Part shown: positions 34,850 through 45,407 of the stretch, one piece after another
How the letters are laid out: each line of letters opens with the position of its first letter
Position numbering within the stretch: the first letter of the stretch is position 1
Source of the DNA: Styela clava
Lineage: Eukaryota > Chordata > Ascidiacea > Stolidobranchia > Styelidae
Assembly: GCF_964204865.1 (NCBI RefSeq)
Contig: NC_135259.1
Coordinates: 11,356,974-11,420,973 of the forward strand
Direction: 5' to 3'
DNA: 64,000 bases
Notes under the pieces: model-generated
What the model was told of the DNA's origin: nothing
What the model saw: only the letters and a program-made list of their open reading frames with translations
The model's database searches: none
Program-made: the position numbers and the translations under genes

Positions 34850-37604
34850 TTAGCTTTAGCTCTTATTTTTTTCAGATTCAAAAAACATTTTGTAAATTTC
34901 TCCCCCTCCTCTGCCCATTTAATCCTAGACCAAATTATTGACCCTCTCGTTTCTGTTTATGTGCTGATATAATTCAGCTTCAGCATCTTGTAATTTGTTT
35001 TAATTTCTTCATCCTCCGCATATCTTTTCTACCTTGGAAGCATTCCCTACAATGATTCGGTAATAAATTGGCTTTTTTGTTTTCCTCATATTTTTTTCAA
35101 TTTAGAACAATAAATAGCCCAATTCTTAATTTTCCTTTTGCAATTATCCCAGAAATAACCTCTTCCAATTTCATCCAGATTTTTGATATCAAAATGCCAC
35201 TTTTTTAATATTGCTTTTTTCCTAGTCAAAGTATTCATAATCATTTAACTGAGAATTATATTCCAGTACCCAAGTCCATGTTCTAAACAGGTCATTAATT
35301 TTTAGATATACCGGATGATGATCAGACATGACAGCTTCCTGAATTTCATTCATGGCATTTCGAAATGTACCATCTATCTAATCTACTTTTTGAAATAAAA
35401 TTTTGCATATTATTGCTTTTTTGGCGCCATGTGTATAGCTTTTTTGTATTATTACTATTTCTACAGATATACCATATCAAATGTTATTTGTTTTTACTCT
35501 ATTGTCTACTTTTTATCTAACACTAGGGTATTTATCTACTTTGTTTAAAACACAGTTGAAGTCACCTCCAACATAAATATGATACTGTGGATTAGGATTT
35601 TGGTTTATATTCTATTCTATCTTGCAATGCTAAAAATAATTCACTTCTTTCTCTATATTTATTTGGGGCCTATATATTTGGTAAGGTAAAACGTTCATCG
35701 GAAGACTTACACCTCACAAGTATATATCTACCAAATTCATCTATTTGAACGTCATCGTCTATTTTATTCGATTGCAGTATCTCCATCGCACTAGAAAAAG
35801 TTGTCCTAATTGCATTGCTTCTACATTCTTTTGTCCGTTTTTTGCATCGGTTTCACTGCCACAATGGATTTCTTGAATAAATGCTATGTTTGTTCCTATA
35901 TTCCTTATGTAATCCAAAATGGATTTGCGTTTTTGAAGTTCCTCATTCTATTTTGCATCAACAGGTTGAAAGAGCAGTGTAGCTGGTTAAATTCATAAAG
36001 CGTCACCACTAATAATTCCACAATATCTCCCTACCCCAAATTTGCCCCCGCTTCAGAAAATTTTCGCAAAAGTACAAACTATCCTGATAGTTCCATGTCA
36101 CAGGTTTACCGGTATTTTTGTTTGTCTTGCCCTACGACGTTATTGTCCTGTATATATAATTATGTTGAATTGTGCGATATCTTGCTGATTCGGATGGTGT
36201 GGATTTGTTATTTTCTTGTTCTTTATTCTTCTGCTTGGTTGTTTGAGTAGGGCTTTTCTCGTGATGTATTTTGAGGTTAATACCGTTTCCTGCTCCGCAG
36301 ATATTGACCTCCCTAATATTCTGTTCTAGTACTATGGTGACACCCTCATCCCTCGGATGAATCATGTCACCTTCAATTCTTCGACACTATGCCACATAAA
36401 TAGACATATATATTTTGAGACTTCTTTTGGTTTTTCAATTACACCTCTAACGAATTTCTTATATTATCATAGGGCACTCGAGATATATCGTTTGTACCGG
36501 CGTAAATCACCAAGTCTTTTTATGTTCCTTCTCGTGTTTTTTTAGAAAACATTTTTAAATTTGAAAACATGCCTTTCCAAGATGAGTTTACTCTCATCAT
36601 TACAGTATTTGCATTTCCGACTTCTTGGTCATTGCTCAACGTCATGCTCAACGACACACATGGAAAATATACCACCAATGCTCGAATTTTCTCATGTTCC
36701 TTGGCCTTGTCGGATACTATATGAATATCGTTTCACACCCCATTTTCCACTTCATCATCATCCAACATTCGTTTTATGGTTTTTACCTCTCCAAAATTGG
36801 AAAATATTCTTAAAACTCTTCTGTCTGGTATTTCTTCCCGCGTTTTACTTATTGTTACATTTGTAACATTCGAGAAAACTTGTTCGGCTTCAGCTTTATA
36901 TTCTACTTCGTTGCGTTTATATTTTATCCCTTCCTTAATTGACTTTTGGTAAGATTCTTCATTTTTGAATTTTACTCTCCATACTCTGTTGTCGAGAATA
37001 TACATACTTTTTATGGTCCCATGGCCAATTTGGTTATATATTAAATATTTTATTTGTTCTCGTTCCAGCCAATGAGCATATATACGCTCTTTGTTCCAGC
37101 ATACGGCTGTTATTGAATCTTATAATCACATGTGTTGTTGTCACATACATATGCTGTTTCACACATTCATTTTCGTCATCGTCTGACTCTTTATTCATTA
37201 TTGCACACCACTAACTACAAGTATTACTAAGGTATTAGCCTACAATGCTAGCCGGCTACCCATCATAATTTTCTTTCGGATCACAAAGTTGCAATATTAC
37301 CTCTCGCTAAGTTTCATTGGCAACTGTATTTGGTTGTAGTGTTGGTGTCCAACCTTAGACTGAAACCTTCACTACCAGACCCACCGCAAAACAATTTTTT
37401 TTTTGATAGGATCGTATTGAAGTTGCTTTCGTTCAAGCACAATGGACACTTTTCTCCACCAATCCACAGTAATCACAAGTTACTTTGTCATTACGATAAG
37501 CATCAATAAATGGATACTGAGGATTAATTATCAAGTCACGCAATCCTATAGTGATTAGTTATCGCTACACATAGATTGTTTATAGATTGGTCTGGTTTGT
37601 GTAT

Positions 37605-39098
37605 TGTAACCCCAGCATTGACTGACAATAATTTTGTCTTGCGTTCGTTAACTCGAACTGTCTATCTGTCGATAGCCTTCGGCTGTAGTAAGGAGACGTT
37701 TGAAAACACCTTATGAGTTTATTGCAATTCCGACAATATATACAGAAATACAATCTACACACAATTAGATCAAATCTAGTTTGATTAACACAAAACACAT
37801 TGCTGAATATATAGCTTTCTGCCAAGTAATTAAAATAGAATAAAGAAACAGATTTTTACATTAACAATAAAAGAATCACGCGTCATTCCGGTTTCTGGTT
37901 AGCTTTCGGTTCACTATAATCAAACATTATTAAAAGTGTTTTCTTAAAGTTCATTACTAGCAATTAACTTGTTATTGCCAAGTCATGGTGTTCCTGGTCA
38001 CGTACTTACTCCAATTATGAGATGTAAAAAGTTGTTCTCAAGTGGATAATTTGGTTTTAACAAAATATTTAAATTTACGTCATTGGAATATTACTAGAAA
38101 TAAATTTTATTTTTACATGGGATGGCACTGAAAGGCTATTAAATCTTGAAAATGGATTTTGAGAAATTGATAATTGCTATAACGGGAATAATTAATTCTG
38201 TTTTTCATGAGTTTCTCACGAATTGGGCCAATTTGGTGTAGTTTTGTAGTTACATAACAACTAGTTGGCTACATAACTCCCCCGCAGGAGTTCGGAGAAT
38301 TCTAAGGATGCAATTTAGGTTAAGAAGGCGGAAATGACGTGCTGTTTTCAAGAAATTCAACTAAAAATAACGAATAATATTTAAGCTGTATAAAGGTAGA
38401 GTAAATATAGTTAATCCTGAGATAGTTATACATGAGGTATATTATTGTCATAGGTATTGATGTAAATGCACAAAGTATTTCTTTGTAAAACAAATGGTAA
38501 AAAGAAATCATGTTAAAATATATTATGTACAATATGAGGATTGCTATTCGACTAGTCTGCCAGACTAGGGTATAAGTTCGAATTGGATCTATTATTGGGA
38601 TTTGGTCTAGGTTGATAGATTTGACCTCCTTGATCTTGTCTATTGTTTTGCACAAGAGGATGAGGTGGTTTAACAGGGTTCACTTGTTCCCTGCGAGCAG
38701 CCAAGTATTGCCGAAGCCGTTGTATTCTAGGAAGTCCTTCATCTCTCAGTTTTGGGCAAAGTTTTTTGATAAAACAAACGGTCCAAATAGTGGCCCAAAT
38801 GAGAGATGAATGGAATAAGAGCATATAAATACCTGATAAAATTGACGTCTTAATGAAGGAGAGGGCATGAACAAAAGTGTCTTGCACTTCATGTGAGATA
38901 GCATCAGTATCAGTGTCTGATGTGCTATCGGCATTAGGTAGGGTTTGCTCACTTAATATTCGTTCTCGAAATTGGATTTTGAGAAATTGATTTTATAATT
39001 GCTATAACGGGAATAATTAATTCTGTTTTTGATGATTTTCTCACGAATTGGGCCAATTTGGTGTAGTTTTGTAGTTACATAACAACTAATTGGCTACA
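37605..39098 (-). mobile_element. Internally deleted LTR element remnant with env-like tail
   Basis: On the minus strand an LTR runs from 38273 to 37605 (669 bp), starting TGTAGCC and ending GGTTACA, preceded by a purine tract (complement of 38277-38286). A second copy of only its first 125 or so bp lies at 39098-38970. Between them sits about 690 bp. This encodes, on the minus strand (38887-38552 and upstream), a protein C-terminus with one strong transmembrane segment, a basic stretch and a Pro/Asn/Gln-rich tail, as in retroviral-type envelope ends. Gag, pol, most of env and the rest of the 5' LTR are missing, so the element is dead. No target-site duplication is visible. The envelope assignment is by architecture only. 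Confidence 0.55.
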
Positions 39099-40417
39099 AG
39101 CTGAGGTCTTGTGCCACTGTGGTTTTGTTGCAACTTGTACTTTGCCATCCATCTATTTCATGGTCGCATCCATATCTGTAAGATAATGGATACAGATTCA
39201 TTCGATATCATGATCATGCACTAGCTTTGTAATAATTGTAGAGTTTTCATGAAATCCAACGATCAAGTGGTCCATATTCCTCCACAAACACTAGTCGTAA
39301 ATGAAATACACTAGTAAATGACACCAAGCAGTCCTGCCAACAGATGATATCCACATTGCGCGACGTTCCGGATCTTTTGAAAACAGTGGAATATGACTAA
39401 AGATCCATTCCGTTGTCTATGCTATGCGTACAGCCAACGGAACAATACGAAATAACCATTTTCAACAGCCAAACAAAACGGAAACGTATAATCCGACTTG
39501 CAACTGACAGGAGCCAAATGGACGTTTTTGTTTTTTGCCGTCCAGTAAACAAAGTCACGTGACCCGTGCAAGTCCCCTATACTTTTGGGTGAGCGAACAC
39601 GTACTACTTCTTTTATCAATACCTTTCCATCTAAAACCTGTACGCTTCAAACCTTGCTTGAGGTTTTGTTTGCTCTCCCGATTCTATATTCATTTTTTTT
39701 TATCTATTATTTTATCGTCTACTGCTGAATAAGAATTCGAAATAAACTTAATACTTATCAATCAATATATTATTATTGTTGCAATGCTCGTTTTTCTGAT
39801 TGACGAAAAAAATAAATCTCTCCCTCCTTTTCAGTACTGTAGTCTTGAAAACGTCGTTGCAAAAAATGCAAAAAGACGGACAACTCAGCAGCCCTCAGAC
39901 GAGTTGTCTCGGATGAGTTATCCGCCTCCGGTGTTAAGCAGTTGCCGATATGCTGGAAGACTAGTCGCTAGCTTTTTTACCAAGGCGTTACAAGATACGG
40001 TCAGCTTCATTTCTGTATTTGGCATAAGCGAATTTTTAAATAGTGATCACATATTAGTACGATCAGGAAAATACTATATGTGGGGTCATTCCAATCTTAC
40101 TAGCCTATGATATAGATGAAATCCTAGCTTTATCACTATTTGTTCGATATGTTTAGTAGAAAATTGGTTCATCTTGCTTTGACCTGTTGACAGAGTACAG
40201 GAGTACCGTACCGGTACTTATGTTAAACTAGATACCGGTAGTCTATGATGAATTTACATAGTTGGTAGTATCGGTACTTGATCAAAGTCTATTCAAACCT
40301 AGGTTTTTGTAAAATCATTAAAGCATGCTACTCTATTAATTTTTTTCTTTTATACTGATGTGTTATAGCCTACTAAATAAGTCTTTTGCTTTGCATTGAT
40401 TCTCATAATTTGCCAGA
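39099..40417. other. Intergenic region upstream of calcineurin B
   Basis: No supported gene. An open frame of 108 codons (39784-40110, +) has no recognisable features and could overlap a 5' untranslated exon of the next gene. Degenerate TACCGGTA words occur at 40,200-40,270, as in the INO80 upstream region. Confidence 0.4.
40402..40416 (+). promoter_or_regulatory. Possible 3' splice site just before the calcineurin B ATG
   Basis: The sequence ends ATTTGCCAG, two bases before ATGGGGAATG. It could close a 5' UTR intron or be a spliced-leader acceptor, as used by many tunicate genes. The upstream pyrimidine tract is weak and no donor was located. Confidence 0.3.
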
Positions 40418-40930
40418 ATGGGGAATGACTTGTCTATTCCGATGGAAATGTGTTCGCATTTTGACCCTGAGGAGATTGCACGTCTTGGGAAGCGTTTCCG
40501 TAAACTTGATCTCGACAACTCTGGTTCATTGAGCGTTGAGGAGTTCATGACATTACCAGAACTCCAGCAAAATCCTTTGGTTAAAAGAGTTATTGATATA
40601 TTTGACCAAGATGGCAATGGGGAAGTTGATTTTCAAGAATTCATTGAAGGTGTTTCACAATTTAGTGTGAAGGGTGACAAAATTTCAAAGTTGAAATTTG
40701 CTTTTCGGATTTATGATATGGATCATGATGGATTTATCTCTAACGGAGAATTATTTCAGGTTCTGAAAATGATGGTTGGCAGCAATTTAAAAGACGCTCA
40801 GCTTCAGCAAATTGTGGATAAAACCATCATTTATGCTGACTTAGATGGTGATGGCAAAATATCTTTTGATGAGTTTTGTGCAATGGTTGACACTTTGGAT
40901 GTGCACAAGAAAATGGTTGTTGATGTTTAA
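40418..40930 (+). CDS. PPP3R1: Calcineurin B regulatory subunit, intronless
   Basis: The 170-residue protein has the same length as vertebrate calcineurin B and matches it throughout. It begins Met-Gly-Asn, a myristoylation context, and has four EF-hands with complete loops: [12 protein letters not shown] (31-42), [12 protein letters not shown] (63-74), [12 protein letters not shown] (about 100-111) and [12 protein letters not shown] (about 141-152). It ends HKKMVVDV. It binds calcium and the catalytic A subunit, activating the calcineurin phosphatase that dephosphorylates NFAT-type targets. The single coding exon is unusual, since vertebrate homologues are split, but the protein is intact and conserved, so this is either a functional retrocopy or a lineage that lost introns. 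The sequence ATTTGCCAG just before the ATG resembles a splice acceptor. Confidence 0.95.
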   Translation: MGNDLSIPMEMCSHFDPEEIARLGKRFRKLDLDNSGSLSVEEFMTLPELQQNPLVKRVIDIFDQDGNGEVDFQEFIEGVSQFSVKGDKISKLKFAFRIYDMDHDGFISNGELFQVLKMMVGSNLKDAQLQQIVDKTIIYADLDGDGKISFDEFCAMVDTLDVHKKMVVDV

Positions 40931-43520
40931 ATGTGATATAAATGTATTTTTTTTATTCAGAATTTAGGATTATTTTTGTTTCTTTTCCTATTTCATTTAT
41001 ATCAATTAGCATCAGAGGAGTCTGACTATGGGTTAACATGAATTTCGATTTCATATTTTTACTGGAAAACCTGACTGAATTCATTGCTTTTTGAGAGTTT
41101 AAAAACTATCGTACTGCTGTGTCTCCCAAATGCCCCTATCCAACTGATTTTGTCGGTAATATTCTCATGTTAGTCAAACATGTGTTCAATTTTTATGATT
41201 TAGTTAGTATTTGGAAACATGGTGCTTGTCCAGTCTAAAAAGTTAACGATCAGAGCATTAACAATCACATTTTTGCGCGATTATGTACTAACGTTGGGTG
41301 AAGTGAAAAATCTAAAATCATTGGTTAAGCATTACTCTTTTTATCGTTGTTGGTCCCATGTTAATTTAATAATACAATTTTTTCCTTCAATAAACAATTT
41401 AGTTTTATCAAACTTTATTTTTCTTTTGTACAATTCTTGTGAGATTATCTTATCAATGCAATTTATCAGCGTTCTGTAGAGTTTAATAATCAAATATATT
41501 TAAATCCAAGTAATATTTCACTTTCCAATTTATTCATTTTAAGTGCATATAGGGACACATATATTAGAATTAACATATTTCAAAAGAATTTCGAATTTGA
41601 CGATGGAATTGTTTTTAATTTTCAGATCAGTTTTTTTTATTCATAACTGATAGTTAAATAAATATCTGCAATGAAAAACTCTTGTTTCTGTTAGTGATAA
41701 TAGAACATAAATCCGGGTGTATCATAAGGGAAATAATATATGGCCTACATGAATTTCCTTGAATCATATTTACTCCTTTACACAATTAAAAAGAATAAAT
41801 GGAATGAAAAATTTGTTCATTCATCAAGTTTTATCTTGTTTTCCAACAATAATTTAGCCTCAAATCATACATTACTCCATTTTTTTTAAATTTGGAAGTT
41901 ACATCCTCAACTTTTTGCATATTTTTTTAATGCATGTATAAGTAAAGTTAATAATTTATTAGTTGTAGTTGGTCTGGTAAATATATTGATATCTTGTTTG
42001 TGTCTGTTTTTATGCCAACACTTTAAATATCACATTCAATATCCAGATTGCATCATGAACTGTTTTCAATAGCCTTAGAACATATATGACTCATGAATGT
42101 GAATTGGCTGATCAACTACCCCAACAAGAATATTGTGTTCTAATTAATCAATAGGGTTTATCAATCAATACACATTAATAATAGATCAAATATTCAAATG
42201 AAAATCAATCAGAAGCATCATCACTCATGTTGCCAGGGTGTTTGTTACGCATGACTCTAATTTAATATTCTATTATAAATACTTTCAAATTTCCAGTTGT
42301 TGATAAACACCTCAAATTATTTTTGTTTTTTAGATATACCAGGGTAATCAATTTCCCAATGAACATGAATACTCCTAACGATGGCAGATTCATAGCAAAA
42401 ATATAGTAATTTGCATTGTTGTGGACTTGTGTTTCTAGAATTTTCCAACATAACTACAGTCGTTCCAATTCTTATAGAAAATATTTAGATCATCACTTAT
42501 TTTTCTGCTTTTTTTGGATTTAAATTTAGTAGTGTAAAGTTTGTGGGATATAGTATACTTTTGTTTAACAATTCATCAATTTAGGAATCGTTTTTCTGAA
42601 TGAAAAGGTGATAGCGTAAATGAATTTGAATTTCAAAATCCCTATCTAGTCAAATATTGATATTTTTTTCAATTTCCCCCAATGTCTATTTTTGTATAGC
42701 CTATATAGATATTATTATGGCGTATTTGTATTTTGAAATAATCTGTTCAGTCACTTTTCCCTTTGTGTAATCCACTCTTTCATAATCTTTGTATTTTAGC
42801 TTTGACAGCTGGTAGGTATATTAAGCTATGATATACGGTAGATATGTCATCACATGTCTCATAATTTTATCACCTGTATTAATCTACTTGTTAAAATCAT
42901 ACACAGAATTAGCATGCAGTTAAGCATGGATCATACAACGCCCAGTTGAGACATGTGAATAATGTATAATAATTTCATCCATTCAATAGCCTGATATTTT
43001 GTCTATGTGTTATCATGTATGATGGTTCAACACATAATACAGGTTGTTTGTTGCCCCTTTAGATACAGTAAATATTAGGATCAGTAGATTCTATCAAGTT
43101 TCAACACTGTGAAAAGTCCCTGAGATTTACAATTTTGGCTGTTCTTGATTTAGGTTGACCGTTTTTTAAGTGAGATACAATATATTAAAATACCATGTAA
43201 GTTCGGCATGCAAAACCTTTTTATCTTTTGTGTGATATCATCCACGACCAAATATGGTCCATAGCTGGTGAGCCGTTGCTTATTCATTGCATAAAACTGT
43301 CCCGTACGTGAACATAATTTACAATAATCTTGTTGGCTAATAAATATTACTTTTTCACGAGACTTACAAGCCGTTTACGTGCGATTGCAGATATTATGTA
43401 AAAAAATCGATTGCAATTTGTCAAACAGGTCACGGCATATGAAATGTGGCAGGCGCAGAGAGAGAGAACCGAAACGTTGTGCGTTTATCGATCGCGTTTC
43501 CGACCTCCTCTTCGATGTTC
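40931..43520. other. Calcineurin B 3' UTR and AT-rich intergenic region
   Basis: AATAAA at 41389-41394 is the likely polyadenylation signal of calcineurin B and gives a 3' UTR of about 480 nt. The remaining 2.1 kb is AT-rich. I see no exon, RNA gene or clear transposon in it. Confidence 0.5.
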
Positions 43521-43770
43521 TACCGTGTTTCCCCGAAAATAAGACTGGGTCTTATTACTTATCGATTTTAATCGGTAAGTATGTTGATAGGTATTTGTCT
43601 GTCTGTTAGATGCACGCGATATCTCACGAAAGCGAGATTGAATCTGCTCCAGATTTTGCACGTGCAATCATAGGTCTTATTTTAAAGGAAGGGCTTATAT
43701 TAAAATCAATTTTAAAATTCGGACTAGGTCTTATTTTCAGGGTAGGTCTTATTTTCGAATAAACACGGTA
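43521..43770. mobile_element. 250-bp Tc1/mariner-like MITE with TA ends
   Basis: It starts TACCGTGTTTCCCCGAAAAT and ends with the imperfect inverse, ATAAACACGGTA. The outer TA on each side fits a TA target duplication. Inner copies of GGTCTTATTTT flank the middle. The middle (about 43,553-43,665) is shared with 55,748-55,868, so either another repeat inserted into this element or both loci descend from the same composite. Confidence 0.75.
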
Positions 43771-43822
43771 GTTTCACGGTAGCCGCAGTTTTCTTTGTGT
43801 TCAGGTTTTCGTTGAGGAGGTT

Positions 43823-44552
43823 CCGAATAATGTTGTAAAAACCGTCCCAAGTACAAATGATTAAAATCATCTGACAAAATTTCAACCTATTATGCCTTCT
43901 ATGAACGAAGCGTAGAAAACAAAGAATACCTTTTTTCTGACAGTGGTGAAGTAACCAGAGTATTTCGAATTCGTGGCATTATGCCATGTTTCTTTTGGTC
44001 TCGACCTCGATTCCAATATGCCGCAAATAAAAAGATTGACTGCTAAAAAATCTTCCGCAGACGAATTGGCACAGTTATGGACAAACCTAGTTTTGAACTT
44101 TTATCGTAATGGGCGCTTCGTTATTGCATGAATAATTGTTTTTCCCCGCCGACGGTTCTATAGAACCGGTGCGAACCGGCTGAATCCCCGAATAATGTTG
44201 TAAAAACCGTCCCAAGTACAAATGATTAAAATCATCTGACAAAATTTCAACCTATTATGCCTTCTATGAACGAAGCGTAGAAAACAAAGAATACCTTTTT
44301 TCTGACAGTGGTGAAGTAACCAGAGTATTTCGAATTCGTGGCATTATGCCATGTTTCTTTTGGTCTCGACCTCGATTCCAATATGCCGCAAATAAAAAGA
44401 TTGACTGCTAAAAAATCTTCCGCAGACGAATTGGCACAGTTATGGACAAACCTAGTTTTGAACTTTTATCGTAATGGGCGCTTCGTTATTGCATAAATAA
44501 TTGTTTTTCCCCGCCGACGGTTCTATAGAACCGGTGCGAACCGGCTGAATCC
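43823..44552. repeat. Recent tandem duplication, 2 x 365 bp
   Basis: 43823-44187 is repeated at 44188-44552, apparently differing at a single base in the GCATGAATAATTG / GCATAAATAATTG segment plus the junctions. Each unit ends with the palindrome-containing GACGGTTCTATAGAACCGG and CCGGCTGAATCCC, also present at 11,200-11,235. The near identity indicates a very recent event, or an assembly artefact. Confidence 0.9.
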
Positions 44553-45081
44553 CATCGCTGTATTATAAATATTCTACAGCTAAATTACTTTGGACGTTTC
44601 AGAATATCAATGGGAAAATGGTAGGTAACGAAGGTATGTAGTGATCTTGTTGAGTTGTAATTACCTTTGAATATTGGTCAATAATTGCCGCTGCCAACGC
44701 GACAGATTCCATAATTGGTATAGTTAGTTTCATGTTTGGCGTAAAGCGATAGATGGATGTGAAAAAAATCACCAATAGCCACTTCAAAACGAAAAGGGTA
44801 AAACCTAATTTAAAACAAATCCCTTGCAGTACCAATAGGCGGTGCGATAGCAAGCGTGTCTCTAACCCTATATTGGTCTATTGTAGTATTATGTACTTCT
44901 TTTAGGGCAGACGTTCCCAAACTGAGTTCCACCAAAGTGTGCCGAGAACATAATGTGCTTTATGCAATCTAAACTTATATTGTCCATTGTCTGAAATGTT
45001 TCTGTATTTGTTTAAAAACGAAAGATATCTGGACTCAGAAACGCGTAGGATAAAGTTGGTGTTTCAGTCAACCGCATGGCT
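44553..45081. other. Intergenic, with a hAT-like terminus fragment
   Basis: No gene is supported. GCAGACGTTCCCAAACTGAG at about 44,908 resembles the start of a hAT terminal repeat, but I see no matching opposite end; the copia element at 45,087 may have separated them. Confidence 0.35.
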
Positions 45082-45086
45082 ATGAT

Positions 45087-45289
45087 TGTTATATTTTTGT
45101 ATATCGTATAATTGGAATTTCTGGCAACCCTCTTTTGGGCTTACTTTTTCCCCTTCCGTTTTGTTTTCTGCTTTTAAGGCTGCGTGTGTTTTTCGCTCTG
45201 TTCGAGTTATGTATTAAAGTTTACTGTTACTATACTCTTTTGGTGCTTTGCTGTTACTGGTTGGGGAGGTCGAAAGATTATTTTCAACA
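45087..45289 (+). repeat. 5' LTR of the copia element
   Basis: 203 bp, TG...CA, apparently identical to 49039-49241. It contains no obvious TATA box beyond TATATCGTATAAT near its start. It carries the promoter in intact elements. Confidence 0.95.
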
Positions 45290-45319
45290 GGTTATGGGCC
45301 CAGCACGCTTCCGCTGCGC
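45290..45319 (+). promoter_or_regulatory. Primer-binding site: internal initiator-tRNA complement
   Basis: The 30 nt following the LTR, beginning GGTTATGGGCCCAGCACG, are complementary to the anticodon-stem/loop and D-arm side of animal initiator methionine tRNA rather than its 3' end. Drosophila copia is known to be primed by such a 5' half of tRNA-iMet. The match is judged against the tRNA sequence from memory. Confidence 0.8.
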
Positions 45320-45407
45320 TGAAAGACTGAAAAGTAACCAGTGACTTTTGCTGCTGATTTTGAACTGAATATTGTTGTCGGTCGTTGACTGGTTCTAATC
45401 GGGTTCA

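Larger units (their letters stand above)
31480..37190 (-). mobile_element. Decayed Tx1/L1-like LINE, interrupted by later insertion
   Basis: Read on the minus strand, pieces of a two-ORF LINE occur in the expected order. At 37,190-36,560 there is an ORF1-like stretch, open at 37005-36733 (including RRVLRIFSNFGEVKTIKRM, RRM-like). At about 36,000-35,000 there is an apurinic-type endonuclease with the signature GGDFN and, later, a SRIDRWYIS-like motif. A linker follows to about 34,850. At 32,340-31,480 there is the reverse transcriptase start (DGELEHAMKELKLNK, DGLTKEFYSECW), then VPGRSI, a KAYDMVD-like motif A and a GCPLCPLFYSF-like motif B. Many stops and frameshifts show it is long dead. DNA from about 32,345 to 34,850 is foreign to the LINE. 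The clade call rests on motif style only. Confidence 0.75.

Noticed and set aside
36132..36365. 77-codon minus-strand frame as a host gene
   Set aside because: It lies between the ORF1-like and endonuclease parts of the decayed LINE and is most simply LINE sequence.
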